This document shows positions 20,801 through 29,909 of a stretch of 39,566 bases of DNA, one piece after another (the first letter of the stretch is position 1; the number at the start of each line of letters is the position of its first letter). Under the pieces are notes generated by a model. That model ran no database searches, was not told where the DNA came from, and saw only the letters and a list, made by a program, of their open reading frames with translations. The stretch comes from Prorocentrum cordatum. Taxonomy: Eukaryota; Sar; Dinophyceae; Prorocentrales; Prorocentraceae. The stretch spans positions 1 to 39,566 of the forward strand of contig CAUYUJ010008529.1 of the NCBI GenBank assembly GCA_963575745.1. The letters are read 5' to 3'. The position numbers and the translations under genes were made by a program.

Positions 20801-21871
20801 TCAGTCCGAATCTGGCCCCGCTGGCGGCGGGGACTCAGTAACAGAACTCAGTTCAAGATGCGGAGGGCCATCGTCGCGCATGCCGCTGTTCGGCACATCG
20901 GCGTCCTTGCCCATGCTCATGCATCCGTCGTGGTCCGTGTCGTCGAGCAGGCCATGACCGTTCATGTCGCCCTTGCCCTCGCCGGAGCCCTTGCCACCAT
21001 CGTAGCCCCCGCCGCTGTCGAGGGCCGTCGCCTTGCCCTTACCACCGTCGTTACTGCTCTTGCCACCGTTGTAGCCCTCGCCATCGTCGTAGCCCTGGCC
21101 ACCGTCGTAGACCTTGTCACCGTCGGTGCTGCCCTTGCTACCATCGTAGCCCTTGCCACCGTCGTAGTAGCCCATGGCCTCGTCGTCGATGCCCGTGCCA
21201 CCGTCGTAGCTTGTACAGCCGCGACCGATGCCATCAGCACCCTTGCCATCGTCGTAGCCCTTTTCGTAGCCCTTGTCGTAGCCCTTGTCGTAGCCATTGA
21301 CGTAGCCCGTGTCGTAGACCGTGTCGTAGCCCTTGCTCGGGCTGCCGTACGGGTCGTAGCCTTTGTCGCTGCCCTTGCCGCCGTCGTAGCCCTTGTCGAA
21401 GCCCTTGCTCGAGCTGCCCTTGGCGCTGCCCGTGCCACCGTCGCCCTTGTCGTCGGCCTTGCCGCTGTCCGACATCATGTCCTGCAGCCCGTCACGCTGC
21501 TCCTTCGCCAGCCTGATGTGGCCCTTGCCGCTGTCGCCGTCTTTGTCGCGGCCCTTGCCGCTGCCGTCATTCTCGCGGCCCTTGCCACTGTCGTAGCCCT
21601 TGCCCTTGCCACCGTCGTAGCCCTTGCCCTTGCCATCGTCGTAACCCTTGCCACCGTCGTCGTAGCCCTTGCCATCACTGTCGTAGCCCGTGTCGTAGCC
21701 CTTGTCGTAGCCTTTGTCGTAGCCCTTGTCGTAGCCTTTGTCGTAGCCCTTGTCGTAGCCTTTGTCGTAGCCACTGTTGTCGTAGCCACTGTTGTCGTAG
21801 TCGTAGCCCTTAATCAAGAGCTCGGTGACGTCGAGCAGCCTATCTGTGATCCGCCGCTCCCGCTGGAGCTC
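20801..21871 (-). CDS. Gly-Tyr-Asp-Lys repeat protein, 5' end uncertain
   Basis: Read right to left. The exon likely starts at 21871, after an acceptor-like CGCCCTCCATACAG, and runs to the TGA at 20801. It begins ELQRERRITDRLLDVTELL, then a long low-complexity region of GYDKGYDKG, GKGYDGGKG and related units, interrupted by GHIRLAKEQRDGLQDMMSD, and ends acidic (LSSVTESPPPAGPDSD). It is a paralogue of the plus-strand gene at 22777, which has the same repeats and a matching GRHIRLAK...DGLQDLMSDRGKAD block. A possible first exon at 22055-22115 (MARHGSAPAEALRRLQEDC) ends in a strong GTGAGAG donor, but its phase does not fit the acceptor unless a base is missing. The repeats are probably intrinsically disordered; function unknown. 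Confidence 0.6.
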   Translation of the reverse strand, partial: ELQRERRITDRLLDVTELLIKGYDYDNSGYDNSGYDKGYDKGYDKGYDKGYDKGYDKGYDTGYDSDGKGYDDGGKGYDDGKGKGYDGGKGKGYDSGKGRENDGSGKGRDKDGDSGKGHIRLAKEQRDGLQDMMSDSGKADDKGDGGTGSAKGSSSKGFDKGYDGGKGSDKGYDPYGSPSKGYDTVYDTGYVNGYDKGYDKGYEKGYDDGKGADGIGRGCTSYDGGTGIDDEAMGYYDGGKGYDGSKGSTDGDKVYDGGQGYDDGEGYNGGKSSNDGGKGKATALDSGGGYDGGKGSGEGKGDMNGHGLLDDTDHDGCMSMGKDADVPNSGMRDDGPPHLELSSVTESPPPAGPDSD

Positions 21872-21898
21872 CTGTATGGAGGGCGAAAATCCGCCGAC

Positions 21899-21995
21899 CT
21901 CCCTCCTCCTCCTCCTCCTCCTCCTCCTCCTCCCCCTCCTCCTCCTCCTCCTCCTCCTCCTCCTATTCCTTCTCCTCCTCCTCTTCCTCCTCATC
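21899..21995. repeat. (TCC)n tract in the probable intron
   Basis: About 70 bp of TCC triplets and more TC-rich sequence. On the minus strand this is a GGA-rich intron 5' to the Gly-Tyr-Asp exon. Confidence 0.75.
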
Positions 21996-22116
21996 ATCCT
22001 CGTCTTCCCCCTCGCCCTCCTCATCCCCCCTCATCCTTCTCCTGTGGCTCTCACCCCAGCAGTCCTCTTGCAGGCGGCGCAGCGCCTCCGCGGGGGCGCT
22101 GCCATGGCGCGCCATG

Positions 22117-22776
22117 GCGGCGCGGGCGGCGCGCGCGGCCACCCGCGCGCGGCCGCGCCCCCCTGGGAGGAGAAAGGGGCCCTCCAGGGGGCCTCGGTCC
22201 AGAAACAGCAGCGCGCGCAAATGGGGGGAGGGGGGGGGGGGTGCGATTCAGGTGAGGGGGCGATTCGGGTGAGGGGGCGTGGCTGCGTCGCGAATCGTTT
22301 CGCGCTGTGCACTCATGGGTGCATGCAGCAACGCATGCGTTGTTTCAGAGTCTACTTGGGGATGCGAACTTGAAAATGCGATGCGTCAACATCGTCGTCT
22401 GCGTTCGCTCGAGACAGCCTCACAATTAACTCAGCATCACACGACCTCACAATGAACTCAGCACCGCGAACCATGATGTTGGTTATGGTATGCCATGCAA
22501 TGCTACGCTATGATGTGAATATCCCTCCCCGACCTCATCCTCCTCCGTTGCCACCGCCGTTTAGGCCCGAGCGTTGCTTGGGTCGCGACAGTGCGCGGTC
22601 AGCTGCAGCGCTCCACGCGCAGCAGCTACCAGCGCCCCGCGCGCAGCAGCACCAGCTGCATCAACACCACCAGTGCATCCAGCAGCTCCACGCGCAGCAG
22701 CACCAGCTGCAGCAGCGCCACCAGTGCAACCAGCAGCACCACCCGCAGCAGCATCACCAGTGCAACCAGCAGCACC
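22117..22776. other. Divergent intergenic region with CAG-rich repeats
   Basis: Lies between the divergent paralogues. It contains a GC-rich part (22080-22250) and a duplicated phrase CTCACAAT(T/G)AACTCAGCA at 22421 and 22449. At 22617-22775 are imperfect CAGCAGCACCAGCTGC / CACCAGTGCAACCAGCAGCA repeats. GCCGTTTAGGCCCGAG at 22556-22571 weakly resembles a leader relic (14 of 21) on the plus strand. The frames open upstream of the 22777 ATG are repeat artefacts. Confidence 0.45.
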
Positions 22777-24024
22777 ATGGCGGACGAGAGCGCGGTGACG
22801 CTGCTCCTGGAGGCGGCGGAGGATCTCAGCCAGCGGCGGCGCGCCGCGGCGGCCGCGGTCTTGCAGCCCACCAGCAAGGTGGCCCCTCGGCCGCCAAGCA
22901 CGCCGCCGACGGCGAAGGTCTTGGCGAAGTACGATCGCTCGCGCGTGGCCGACGGCTTGCTCGATGATCTCGAGTTGGCGCCCGCGCTGGATCCCGAGTT
23001 GAACTCGTTCCAGGGCCTGCAGGAGTTCATGGGCGACGGCGATGGCGACGACACGGGCTACGACTACGCCAGCTACGACGGTGGCAAGGGCATCACCGAC
23101 GGTGGCAAGGGCTACGGCGGTGGCAAAGGCAGCTCGAGCAAGGGCTTCGACAAGGGCCACGACGATGGCAAGGGCAGCGGCGAAGGCTACGACATCGACA
23201 AGGGCCGCGACAAAGGCTACCACGGTGACAGGGGCGACGTGGGCTACGACGGTGGCAAGGGCGACAAGGGCTACGACCGCCGCTACGACCCGTACAGCTC
23301 CAAGTGGTATGACCGCCACAGCTCGTGGTACGACCGCGACGACGATGACTACGACAACAGGTGGTACGACCGCGGGCGCTGGGGCGACTACGACAAGGGC
23401 TCGAGCAAGGGCTACGACAACAGAGGCTACGACAGCAAGGGCCACGACAAGAGTGGCAACTACCAGCGTGGCTACGACAACCGTGGTTACAACAACCGTG
23501 GCTACGACAACCGCGGATACGACAACAGTGGCTACGACAACCGTGGCTACGACAACTACGGCAACAATGGCTACGACAGCCGTGACTACGACCGCAAGGG
23601 CGACAAGGGCTACGATCGCAAGGGCTACGACGTCGGCAAGGGCTACGACGGTGACACGGGCTACGGCGGTGATCCAAGCTACGACCGTGGCGATACAGGC
23701 TACGACAGTGGCAAGGGCATCGACAGTGGCAAGGGCCACGACGGCGGCAAGGGCGATAAAGGCTACGACGGCGGCAAGGGCTGGCGCGAGGAGAAGTCCC
23801 GCGGCGGGCGCCACATCAGGCTGGCGAAGACCCTTGCCACCAAGGAGCAGCTGGACGGGCTGCAGGACCTGATGTCGGACCGCGGCAAGGCCGACTACGT
23901 CAGGTGGAGCAAGCGGACGCACTGGCGCATCTGGGTGGAAGAAAACAATACAGATCTAGTTCTATCGGGCCCCCTCATCCCTCCTCCTTCAACGGTTCTT
24001 ACCAAGGACGAGGGGGAAGGATGA
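22777..24024 (+). CDS. Gly-Tyr-Asp repeat protein, 415 residues
   Basis: Start at the ATG of MADESAVTLLLEAAEDLSQR, the first Met after the CAG-rich repeats and in a good context (ACCATGG). The N-terminal 85 residues are helical and Ala-rich (RSRVADGLLDDLELAPALDP). Residues about 90-340 are repeats of GYDNRGYDN, GKGYDGGKG and YDRGD. A more conserved block follows (RHIRLAKTLATKEQLDGLQD, then SDRGKADYVRWSKRTHWRIW). The last part (LSGPLIPPPSTVLTKDEGEG) looks non-conserved, so the gene may instead splice after WRIWVEEN. It is the paralogue of the minus-strand gene at 20801. Tyr/Gly/Asp repeats of this sort are typical of disordered, self-associating proteins; that role is inference. Confidence 0.7.
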   Translation: MADESAVTLLLEAAEDLSQRRRAAAAAVLQPTSKVAPRPPSTPPTAKVLAKYDRSRVADGLLDDLELAPALDPELNSFQGLQEFMGDGDGDDTGYDYASYDGGKGITDGGKGYGGGKGSSSKGFDKGHDDGKGSGEGYDIDKGRDKGYHGDRGDVGYDGGKGDKGYDRRYDPYSSKWYDRHSSWYDRDDDDYDNRWYDRGRWGDYDKGSSKGYDNRGYDSKGHDKSGNYQRGYDNRGYNNRGYDNRGYDNSGYDNRGYDNYGNNGYDSRDYDRKGDKGYDRKGYDVGKGYDGDTGYGGDPSYDRGDTGYDSGKGIDSGKGHDGGKGDKGYDGGKGWREEKSRGGRHIRLAKTLATKEQLDGLQDLMSDRGKADYVRWSKRTHWRIWVEENNTDLVLSGPLIPPPSTVLTKDEGEG

Positions 24025-24252
24025 GGGCCAAGAACTGGATATGGAATGTGTTCCTCCTCCCGACATCTGGGCGGAGGCGGCTGTTCGCCGCTGATCAGTG
24101 GCGCCAGACACCACTACCAAAGCGGCGCCGAAGCCGCCGCTGTCGCATTGCGCCTCGAGCGCCCGTGCCGCCACCAGCGCGGCAGCAGGCGTGGAGTCCA
24201 TTCTAGACCGCGCGCTGCCTCTCCTCCGTCGGGCATGATATATTATGATGGG
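24025..24252. other. Region after the Gly-Tyr-Asp gene, possible 3' exon
   Basis: Frames here are short. One reading (VAPDTTTKAAPKPPLSHCAS ... ESILDRALPLLRR) ends at a stop near 24238 and could be a terminal exon of the preceding gene, but I cannot fix its splice site. Confidence 0.25.
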
Positions 24253-24256
24253 GGTT

Positions 24257-24553
24257 GTCGTATGTAAGATTCTAACATACGACGCAGTTGTCGTATGTAA
24301 GATTCTAACATACGACAAAGTTGTCGCATGTAAGATTATGACATACGACACCGTTGTCGTATGTAAGATTCTAACATACGACGGATGTGTTAATAGAATC
24401 CGTACGATATCTGCAAGAGCGGGATGTCGTATGTACGATTCTTACATACGACAACGTTGTCGTATGTAAGATTCTAACATACGACAGATTTGTCGTATGT
24501 AAGATTCTGACATACGACAGATTTGTCGCATGTGAGATTCTGACATACGACAC
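24257..24553. repeat. Eight 33-bp hairpin repeats
   Basis: Each unit is GTCGTATGT, a short AAGATTCTA-type loop and ACATACGAC, a 9-bp inverted repeat, followed by 4-8 bases. Units start at 24257, 24290, 24323, 24356, then after a 70-bp step at 24426, 24459, 24492 and 24525; the spacing is exactly 33 bp. The 70-bp gap may be two decayed units. Some changes hit both arms or the loop only. Confidence 0.9.
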
Positions 24554-25708
24554 CAAGGGTTTGAGCTCATGTTTAGAGTAAACTTCGAGGGTCTCCATCT
24601 CGCTCGTGGTCGACGTTGTGCCTAGAATTGGCTTGTCTGCTTGGCTGCGCTGCCCGCGGCTGCGCTGGATCATGTTGATAAGAGATGTATGAGCGTGGCG
24701 TGAGCGAGAATAAGGGGAAGTGGGATGAGAGGAGGATGCGCGGGAGAAGGAGGACAAGGAGAAGGAGAGGGGGGAAGATTCTGAGGAGGAGGTGGGGGGT
24801 GAGGAGGAGGAGGAGGAGGGGAAGGCCCATCCTCCCCCTCATCCTCACCCTCCCCCTCCTACCTTTATCCTCCTCCTCCTCCTCCTCCGCCGCCGCCTCC
24901 TCCTCCTCCTCCTCCTTCTCCTCCGCCTCATCACCCTCCTCATCTTCCCCCACCTCCTCCTCCTCCTCTGCCTCCTCTTCCTTATCCTCATTCTCCTCCT
25001 CATCATCCTCATTCTCCTCATTCTTACTCCGTCTCATTCTCACCCTCTTCATTCTCAGCATGTCTCCTCCTCGTTCCCGCCGTCGCCGTCGAAGCCGTCG
25101 CCTGCGCCGTCATCTGCGCGCGCGGTGCAGGAGAGGGCGGCGGCCACCGTGACGACCACGATTGAACGACAACGAGGATGAGGAGGAGTAGGAGGAGGAG
25201 CATGATGAGGAGCAGGACAAGGAGCACGCGGAGGAAGAGGGGGACGATGGGGAGGAGGAGAAGGAGAAGGAGGAGGGGGAAGAAGATGAGGAGGAGTAAT
25301 TGCCATGGCGGCTGCGATAGCGACGGCGACGGCGAAGAGTTGGTGGCGACGAGCTGGCTGCGACGAGTTCGACGGCGGCGGAGACGACGGCGGGGGCGTC
25401 TCATCCTGCTCCTCCTCCTGCTCGCCCTCCCCCTTCTCCTCATCCTCGTCCTCCTTCTCCTCCTCCCTATCCCTCCTCACCATTCTCACCCCCATCATCC
25501 TCCTTCTCCGTCTCATTCACCTCCACCGCCTAACCCTCCTCATCCTATTCTTATTTCTCCTCGTCCTCATTCGTATTCGTATCATCGGTCTCTCCGCAGG
25601 GTGCTTTATCGCGCGAAAAGCTGCAACGAGAACCTGAAGGCTCGCATACATGCGTTTGCACGCACAACCCCAACGAGCCCCCATCTAAGTACGCCCCGAC
25701 ACCCACAC
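24554..25708. other. Intergenic, mostly GGA/TCC low complexity
   Basis: 24720-24830 GGA-rich, 24830-25060 TCC/CCTCAT-rich, 25175-25300 GGA-rich, 25400-25600 TCC/CTCAT-rich. Adjacent opposite-strand GGA and TCC blocks can pair as long hairpins. No gene accepted. Confidence 0.55.
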
Positions 25709-26456
25709 TCAGGCGGCGTATTCACCGATACCCAAGGCTTTGCGCCCCCGCGCACGATCGGCAGCACCTGCCTCCACAAGGCGATTATTCGCCCGATCAA
25801 CCGCACCCTTACACATCTTGGCGTTGTCCAAGAGCAACGTGAACGAATCCGCGGCCTGCTCCGCCTTCTTCACGAGCTTCTCCATCTTCTTGTATGCAGC
25901 GTCTGCCTTTCGAGTGGGCATGGACGGGGTTCAGACGTGGCGTTGACACGCCGTTGCTAAGTGCGACCGTTCGCCCAACCGCTTGAGACCATGCGACCAC
26001 AGTCGCAACGCCAAGCCATTACACAACCAATTTCACACCCTGACATCATGATAGTACATACCTGCGTGTCAACGCAACCGAACGCGCATGCATACGACTG
26101 CATTGGGCGTTGCCTCAACGCCCCCCCCCCCCCCCCCATAGTGTCACAAGTGCGCCCTTCGACGCGAACTACTCGCAGCCGATTGCAATGCGTTTCAACA
26201 CAACCGAACATGCATACAACTGCATCGGGTGATGCCCAAACGTTTATGCTCTAATCAGCAAATATATTTCGACGTGAATGGATTGCAACCACTTGCAACA
26301 TGTCATGCATGAGATACTGGCTGCCTTGCGGTCCGCCTTTTTGGACATCTTCTGGCAATGCTGCTTGTGCCTGATCAGGGTATCCAACCTTTCATTGAAG
26401 TGCTCCGTGTCCTCCTTGCGGTGCTTGGCACGCAGCGCCTTCAAGTCGGCTGACAT
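25709..26456 (-). CDS. Small charged helical protein, 109 residues, one GC-AG intron
   Basis: Read right to left: exon 1 26456-26325 (MSADLKALRAKHRKEDTEHF ... SKKADRK), exon 2 25906-25709 (ADAAYKKMEKLVKKAEQAAD ... KALGIGEYAA). The inferred 418-bp intron starts GCAG after AAG and ends AAAG before GCAG, so AGGCAG is present at both junctions; phases agree. The protein is Lys/Ala/Glu-rich and almost wholly helical, probably coiled coil, with no signal peptide. Arrangement, size and intron position mirror the divergent gene at 26866, and the exon-2 pattern (D-aromatic ... LLD ... ADRAR) suggests paralogy. A weak inverted leader match at about 26515-26536 lies upstream. The intron holds a C19 run at 26121 and two diverged ~55-bp repeats. 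Function unknown. Confidence 0.6.
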
Positions 26457-26837
26457 GGCAGGCATAGTCGCGTACACACGCGCGCGCGCCGCAGCTTACA
26501 AGCTGCGTTCTCTCAGCCCTCAACCAACTCGGCTGCGTGAAAACGCATGTAGTCTGCGACGCGGTCGCATGGCATGAGTGCCAACCATGTGATCACACAT
26601 CACTGCCCTACTCATGCCCCCCCCCCACACTACATCGACGCCGTGATCGGGCACTCCCGTTGCATGTCCACCCCCAGCCGCCTCCTCATCTCGACCCCTC
26701 TCCTGTTCACACCTCTCGCACCCCCCCCCCAGCTTACTACATGTCGCCAACGATGGCGGGGCTGAACGTTTGGCAAACCGTCAGCAGCATTTGTGGTTCA
26801 TTCGCCCACCTTTGCAAACCAGTTCACGCGTGGCTTA
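26457..26837. other. Divergent intergenic region
   Basis: Space between the two small divergent genes. It has a CGCGCGCG run at 26479, several C-runs (26620, 26721) and, at 26788-26800, a first CATTTGTGGTTCA that matches the 3' half of the leader relic found again at 26846. Confidence 0.4.
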
Positions 26838-26838
26838 C

Positions 26839-26860
26839 GCGTCCCCATTTGTGGTTCACG
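26839..26860 (+). other. Relict spliced-leader sequence before the 26866 gene
   Basis: CGTCCCCATTTGTGGTTCAC matches the leader at 16 of 21 positions if one inserted G is allowed. It ends six bases before the ATG at 26866. A second CATTTGTGGTTCA lies 58 bases upstream, so the relic may be duplicated. Confidence 0.5.
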
Positions 26861-26865
26861 TGTCC

Positions 26866-27301
26866 ATGGGAAAATCAGCGAAGACGATCGCGATGGAAGC
26901 GCAGGTGCGCTTTGAGCTGCAGGATGAAAAGCAGGAACGCCAGCGGTCAGTGAAGACTGCCAAGGCGGCATTGAAGCATGCCAAAGCAGCGAAGACGCAG
27001 GCTGGGAAGAAGGCAGGCGGTTGTTAACTAACAACAACACAAGGGCCCCTCGAGGCCAGGGGGGAGGGGACGGGCTCTCGAGCCCACCCCCTTAGTCAAT
27101 GGCCCCATCGGTGTCGCCAGTCCCACCCGCCTCCGCGCGATCGCCCCCCCCCTCCCCCCCCGATAGGCAGAGAAGAGGTTCAATGCGTTTTTGAAGAGCA
27201 AGGACGCGTGGATGAACGCGCTGCTCGACATGGATGATGCGAGCGCGGCCCACGTTCGGGCCGAGACTGAGCTGGCGCGCGCCGAGCGCGATGCCCGCTA
27301 G
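26866..27301 (+). CDS. Small charged helical protein, 93 residues, one GC-AG intron
   Basis: Exon 1 26866-27012 (MGKSAKTIAMEAQVRFELQD ... KTQAGKK), exon 2 27167-27301 (AEKRFNAFLKSKDAWMNALL ... ELARAERDAR). The 154-bp intron is inferred: AAG|GCAGGCGG at the donor and, after a C-rich tract, CCGATAG|GCAGAG at the acceptor; AGGCAG occurs at both junctions. Phases agree and the spliced frame is 94 codons. Without splicing exon 1 would end three codons later at 27027. Lys/Ala-rich N-terminus, acidic-basic helical C-terminus, no membrane segment. It stands head-to-head with the similar gene at 26456. Family not recognised. Confidence 0.6.
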
Positions 27302-28220
27302 GGGCGTGGGGGCGACGGACGACGGGTGGAGGGGTCAGAGAAAAAACCTGCATGCATCAATGCAAGATGAGTCTGGGATGATAATGTCGGCATGATAGCG
27401 CAGGTGCCTCGTCCCCCTCCTCATCTTCCCCCTTCTCCTCCTCCTCCCTCCTCCTCCGCCTCCTCCTCCCCCCTCCCTCCCAATCCTCATCCTCATCCCC
27501 ATCCTCGTCCTCCCCATCACATCATTCCCTCTTCGTCCCTCCTCGTCGTTGTCCTCCTGTTGCTGCTGGTGCTGATGCTCTTGCCCATCCTACTACGCTA
27601 CTAAGCCGTGCCCCCCCCCATCGCTCCCTCACAACTGCTTCGCACTCTGAATGGCATTGGTGCTATGCGTTTCCGCCTTTTCGCGTCATAGGATCATCCG
27701 ACGCCTCACGATATCTGTAGGATGACGCAGCACCAAAACCCCAAGAGGAACCACATATCGAGCCCCAAGGCCGCAACGAGGAGGAGGAGAAGGATGAGGA
27801 GGGGAAGATGAGGAGGATGAGGCGGAAGAGGAGGAGGATACGGAGGATCGCGACTTTGGGATGCCCCCGACTGGTGAGGTTAAATCCAGAACGCCAGTTC
27901 TGTGAATGATGTCTTGGACCGTCCCCTCGGCATCAGCGCGCGCACTTAACGGAAATGATGATGAGACATATGATGATAACAACTGCAGGTGGCATGCGCT
28001 CTTCGTTCGAGTAGGATGGGCTGGCGGGGATACGCGACGCGGCACCACTTACATCGCCATATACGCGTCGGTTCTATGTATGCCAAGATGCATGCAACCC
28101 GTTGCAGGTGGTAGATTCGCACTGCCATCCGAAACCAGTATTCGATGCGTGGGGCATTACAAGTTGGCATCAGTTGGTGTCGGGTTCTCGTTTCGAATAT
28201 AGATCACACAGGCCCGCGTC
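27302..28220. other. Intergenic with TCC and GGA tracts
   Basis: TCC-rich at 27412-27480 and CCTCATCC at 27483-27560; GGAGGA-rich at 27777-27840. The remaining sequence (27850-28220) has only short frames without protein-like composition. Confidence 0.5.
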
Positions 28221-28241
28221 GCTTAGCCATTTGGGCTCGAT
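28221..28241 (+). other. Relict spliced-leader sequence before the 28335 gene
   Basis: CTTAGCCATTTGGGCTCGA matches the leader at 16 of 21 positions by hand, with T-to-G at the fourth T as in the relic at 30160. It lies 94 bases before the ATG; GATCGCG repeats fill the gap. Confidence 0.55.
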
Positions 28242-28354
28242 CGCGATCGATCGTGATCTATCGCGAGGCGCGATCTTTCGCGAGGCGCGACCTATCGCGA
28301 GGCGCGAGGCGCGAAGGTTCGGAACTGTCGTCATATGACGACGGTTCCGAACCT
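28236..28354. repeat. TCGCGAGGCGCG repeats and a 40-bp palindrome over the start codon
   Basis: 28240-28314 has GATCGCGATCGATCGTGATC and then four TCGCGAGGCGCGA-type units of about 17 bp. 28315-28354 is a 40-bp palindrome centred on CAT|ATG with a single mismatched pair (T/G at 28326/28343). Its central ATG is the first in-frame Met of the gene at 28335. Confidence 0.85.
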
Positions 28355-29741
28355 CCGCGCGGAACTGCAGCACATGTCAGAGTGGGTATCGACACAAATC
28401 GCACGCGGCCTGCGCCCATCAGCCGTGGCCCAGCACCAGTACGACAGCCTCCTCATGAAGATCAACAACCTGTCACATATCAGTACTGACGAGGCGACAG
28501 CCTTGGTGAAAACAATCAGGGAGCACTCGCTGAACACTTGGACTCAAGAGAACACCGCACGCTTGTGCCAGAGCGTCGGGACCAAGACAGGCATGTTGTC
28601 AATGCCAGGCGGATCCAAGCAATGGCAAGATATTAGCATTGCACCGAGGGTCTTCACGGCGAGCGAGATCAAATCGCTGAAGAGCGGCGACCTGAGTGAG
28701 AAGGCGTGCATACGCCTGGTCGCCGCTCGGTGCAAGCTGATCGGCGCCCACACGCTCTCCGAGGGCTCCAAGGGCAAGATGGCCGCGCTCGTGGCGTGGG
28801 GCAGCGGCAAGGGGCATGGGGGCGATTGGCTCAGGCTCCCCGGAGAGGTGAAGGGTGCCATCTCCAAGGCCACCACGTGCAAGGGTTGGTCCACGCTTGG
28901 GTGCGCCACGGTGTGGAACTTCGACCGCATCGAGGACATGTCGGCTGAGCCGTGGTGGAAATCAGCTTACAAGGACGATGGGCCCGCCTTGGAGGAGATC
29001 CAGACGGACGCGCCAGACTACGTGAGGAAGTCGAGCAGGCGTTACGCGGCGAAGACCTCGCCTGCAGCTGCAGCGCCCCCAATGACAGCCCCAGACCCTA
29101 CGGCTGGCGGGCAGTTGCAAGTCATGCAGGCCCTGTTCGGTGCACCGCTGTGCGCGGCGCTCTTCGCCAACTCGGCGGCCGCGGCTCTCAGGCCGCCCGA
29201 GCCGCCTGCGCAGCCGCGCGTGGAGCTGGAGCCCCCGAAGCCAAAGCTCCCGCCGCGCGAGGAGCCGCAGCAGGAGCCGAAGCTTCCGCCGCGCGAGGAG
29301 CCGCGCGATGAGCCGCGCGATGATGAGCCCGAGCCAGACCTGACCGACGAGGAGGAGAAGCTCAGGGCGCTCCTCGCCAAGAAGGCCAAGACCGCCAAGG
29401 CGAGGAAGCGCCCCTCCGCGGCTGGCGAAGGCGTCGGTGACGCCGAGGGCGGGGCAGGCGTCGAAGACGCCGAGGGGGCTGTGCCAATGAAGAAGGCGCG
29501 GCCCCCTGCCATGCGGCGACCCGCGGCTGCCGTGCCAAAGCCCGCCGTGCTGCCCAAGCCGCCGACGTGCGAGTGCAACGCGCCGTACAGGTGCGGCTAC
29601 GTGATCTACAAGCCTTCACAGAAGGTGTCCAAGGCCGTTGTGGGGAGGGCAGATCGCCGCGTCCGCTTCGCCCGCAATGCGACGATGAATCGCATTGAGG
29701 CTTGGAGCGCGGCGCTGGCGTGGATCGACGCCAAGTGTTAG
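28335..29741 (+). CDS. Unrecognised basic/acidic nuclear-type protein, 468 residues
   Basis: First ATG at 28335 (MTTVPNLRAELQHMSEW), which lies inside a palindrome; the next in-frame Met (28374, MSEWVSTQIARGLRPSAVAQ) is an alternative start. The N-terminal 240 residues look globular and helical, with a Trp-rich segment (CATVWNFDRIEDMSAEPWWK). Residues about 300-360 are Pro/Glu/Arg repeats (PPREEPQQEPKLPPREEP) and an acidic helix (DLTDEEEKLRALLAKKAK). Basic patches (AKARKRPSAAGE, MKKARPPAMRRPAAAVPKPA) are typical of dinoflagellate proteins and look like nuclear signals. The C-terminus has a CECNAPYRCGY cluster near residue 415. No intron. A leader relic lies upstream. A second retrocopy-like gene starts 440 bp downstream. 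Family unknown. Confidence 0.7.
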   Translation: MTTVPNLRAELQHMSEWVSTQIARGLRPSAVAQHQYDSLLMKINNLSHISTDEATALVKTIREHSLNTWTQENTARLCQSVGTKTGMLSMPGGSKQWQDISIAPRVFTASEIKSLKSGDLSEKACIRLVAARCKLIGAHTLSEGSKGKMAALVAWGSGKGHGGDWLRLPGEVKGAISKATTCKGWSTLGCATVWNFDRIEDMSAEPWWKSAYKDDGPALEEIQTDAPDYVRKSSRRYAAKTSPAAAAPPMTAPDPTAGGQLQVMQALFGAPLCAALFANSAAAALRPPEPPAQPRVELEPPKPKLPPREEPQQEPKLPPREEPRDEPRDDEPEPDLTDEEEKLRALLAKKAKTAKARKRPSAAGEGVGDAEGGAGVEDAEGAVPMKKARPPAMRRPAAAVPKPAVLPKPPTCECNAPYRCGYVIYKPSQKVSKAVVGRADRRVRFARNATMNRIEAWSAALAWIDAKC

Positions 29742-29909
29742 GTGCTCGACGCGGGGAGGGGGAGGACCAGTGGGTTGTTGAGGACCAGCACGGCTGGGAG
29801 CTCGCATCGCAGCTGCAGCGCGGCGGTGGGCGGCGCCACATCGACGAACTCTCTCTTGCTTGTATGACGTTGCACCATGATGTCTAAAACACAAGTATGT
29901 TGCGATCTT

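Noticed and set aside
20801-22255. Long plus-strand frame rich in Val/Ala (20858-22255)
   Set aside because: It is the antisense of the Gly-Tyr-Asp gene and crosses the intron TCC tract. The minus-strand reading shares blocks with a paralogue, the plus-strand one does not.
24257-24553. CRISPR-like array of regularly spaced repeats
   Set aside because: There are no unique spacers: the whole 33-bp unit repeats, each unit is a palindrome, no cas gene is present and the DNA is eukaryotic.
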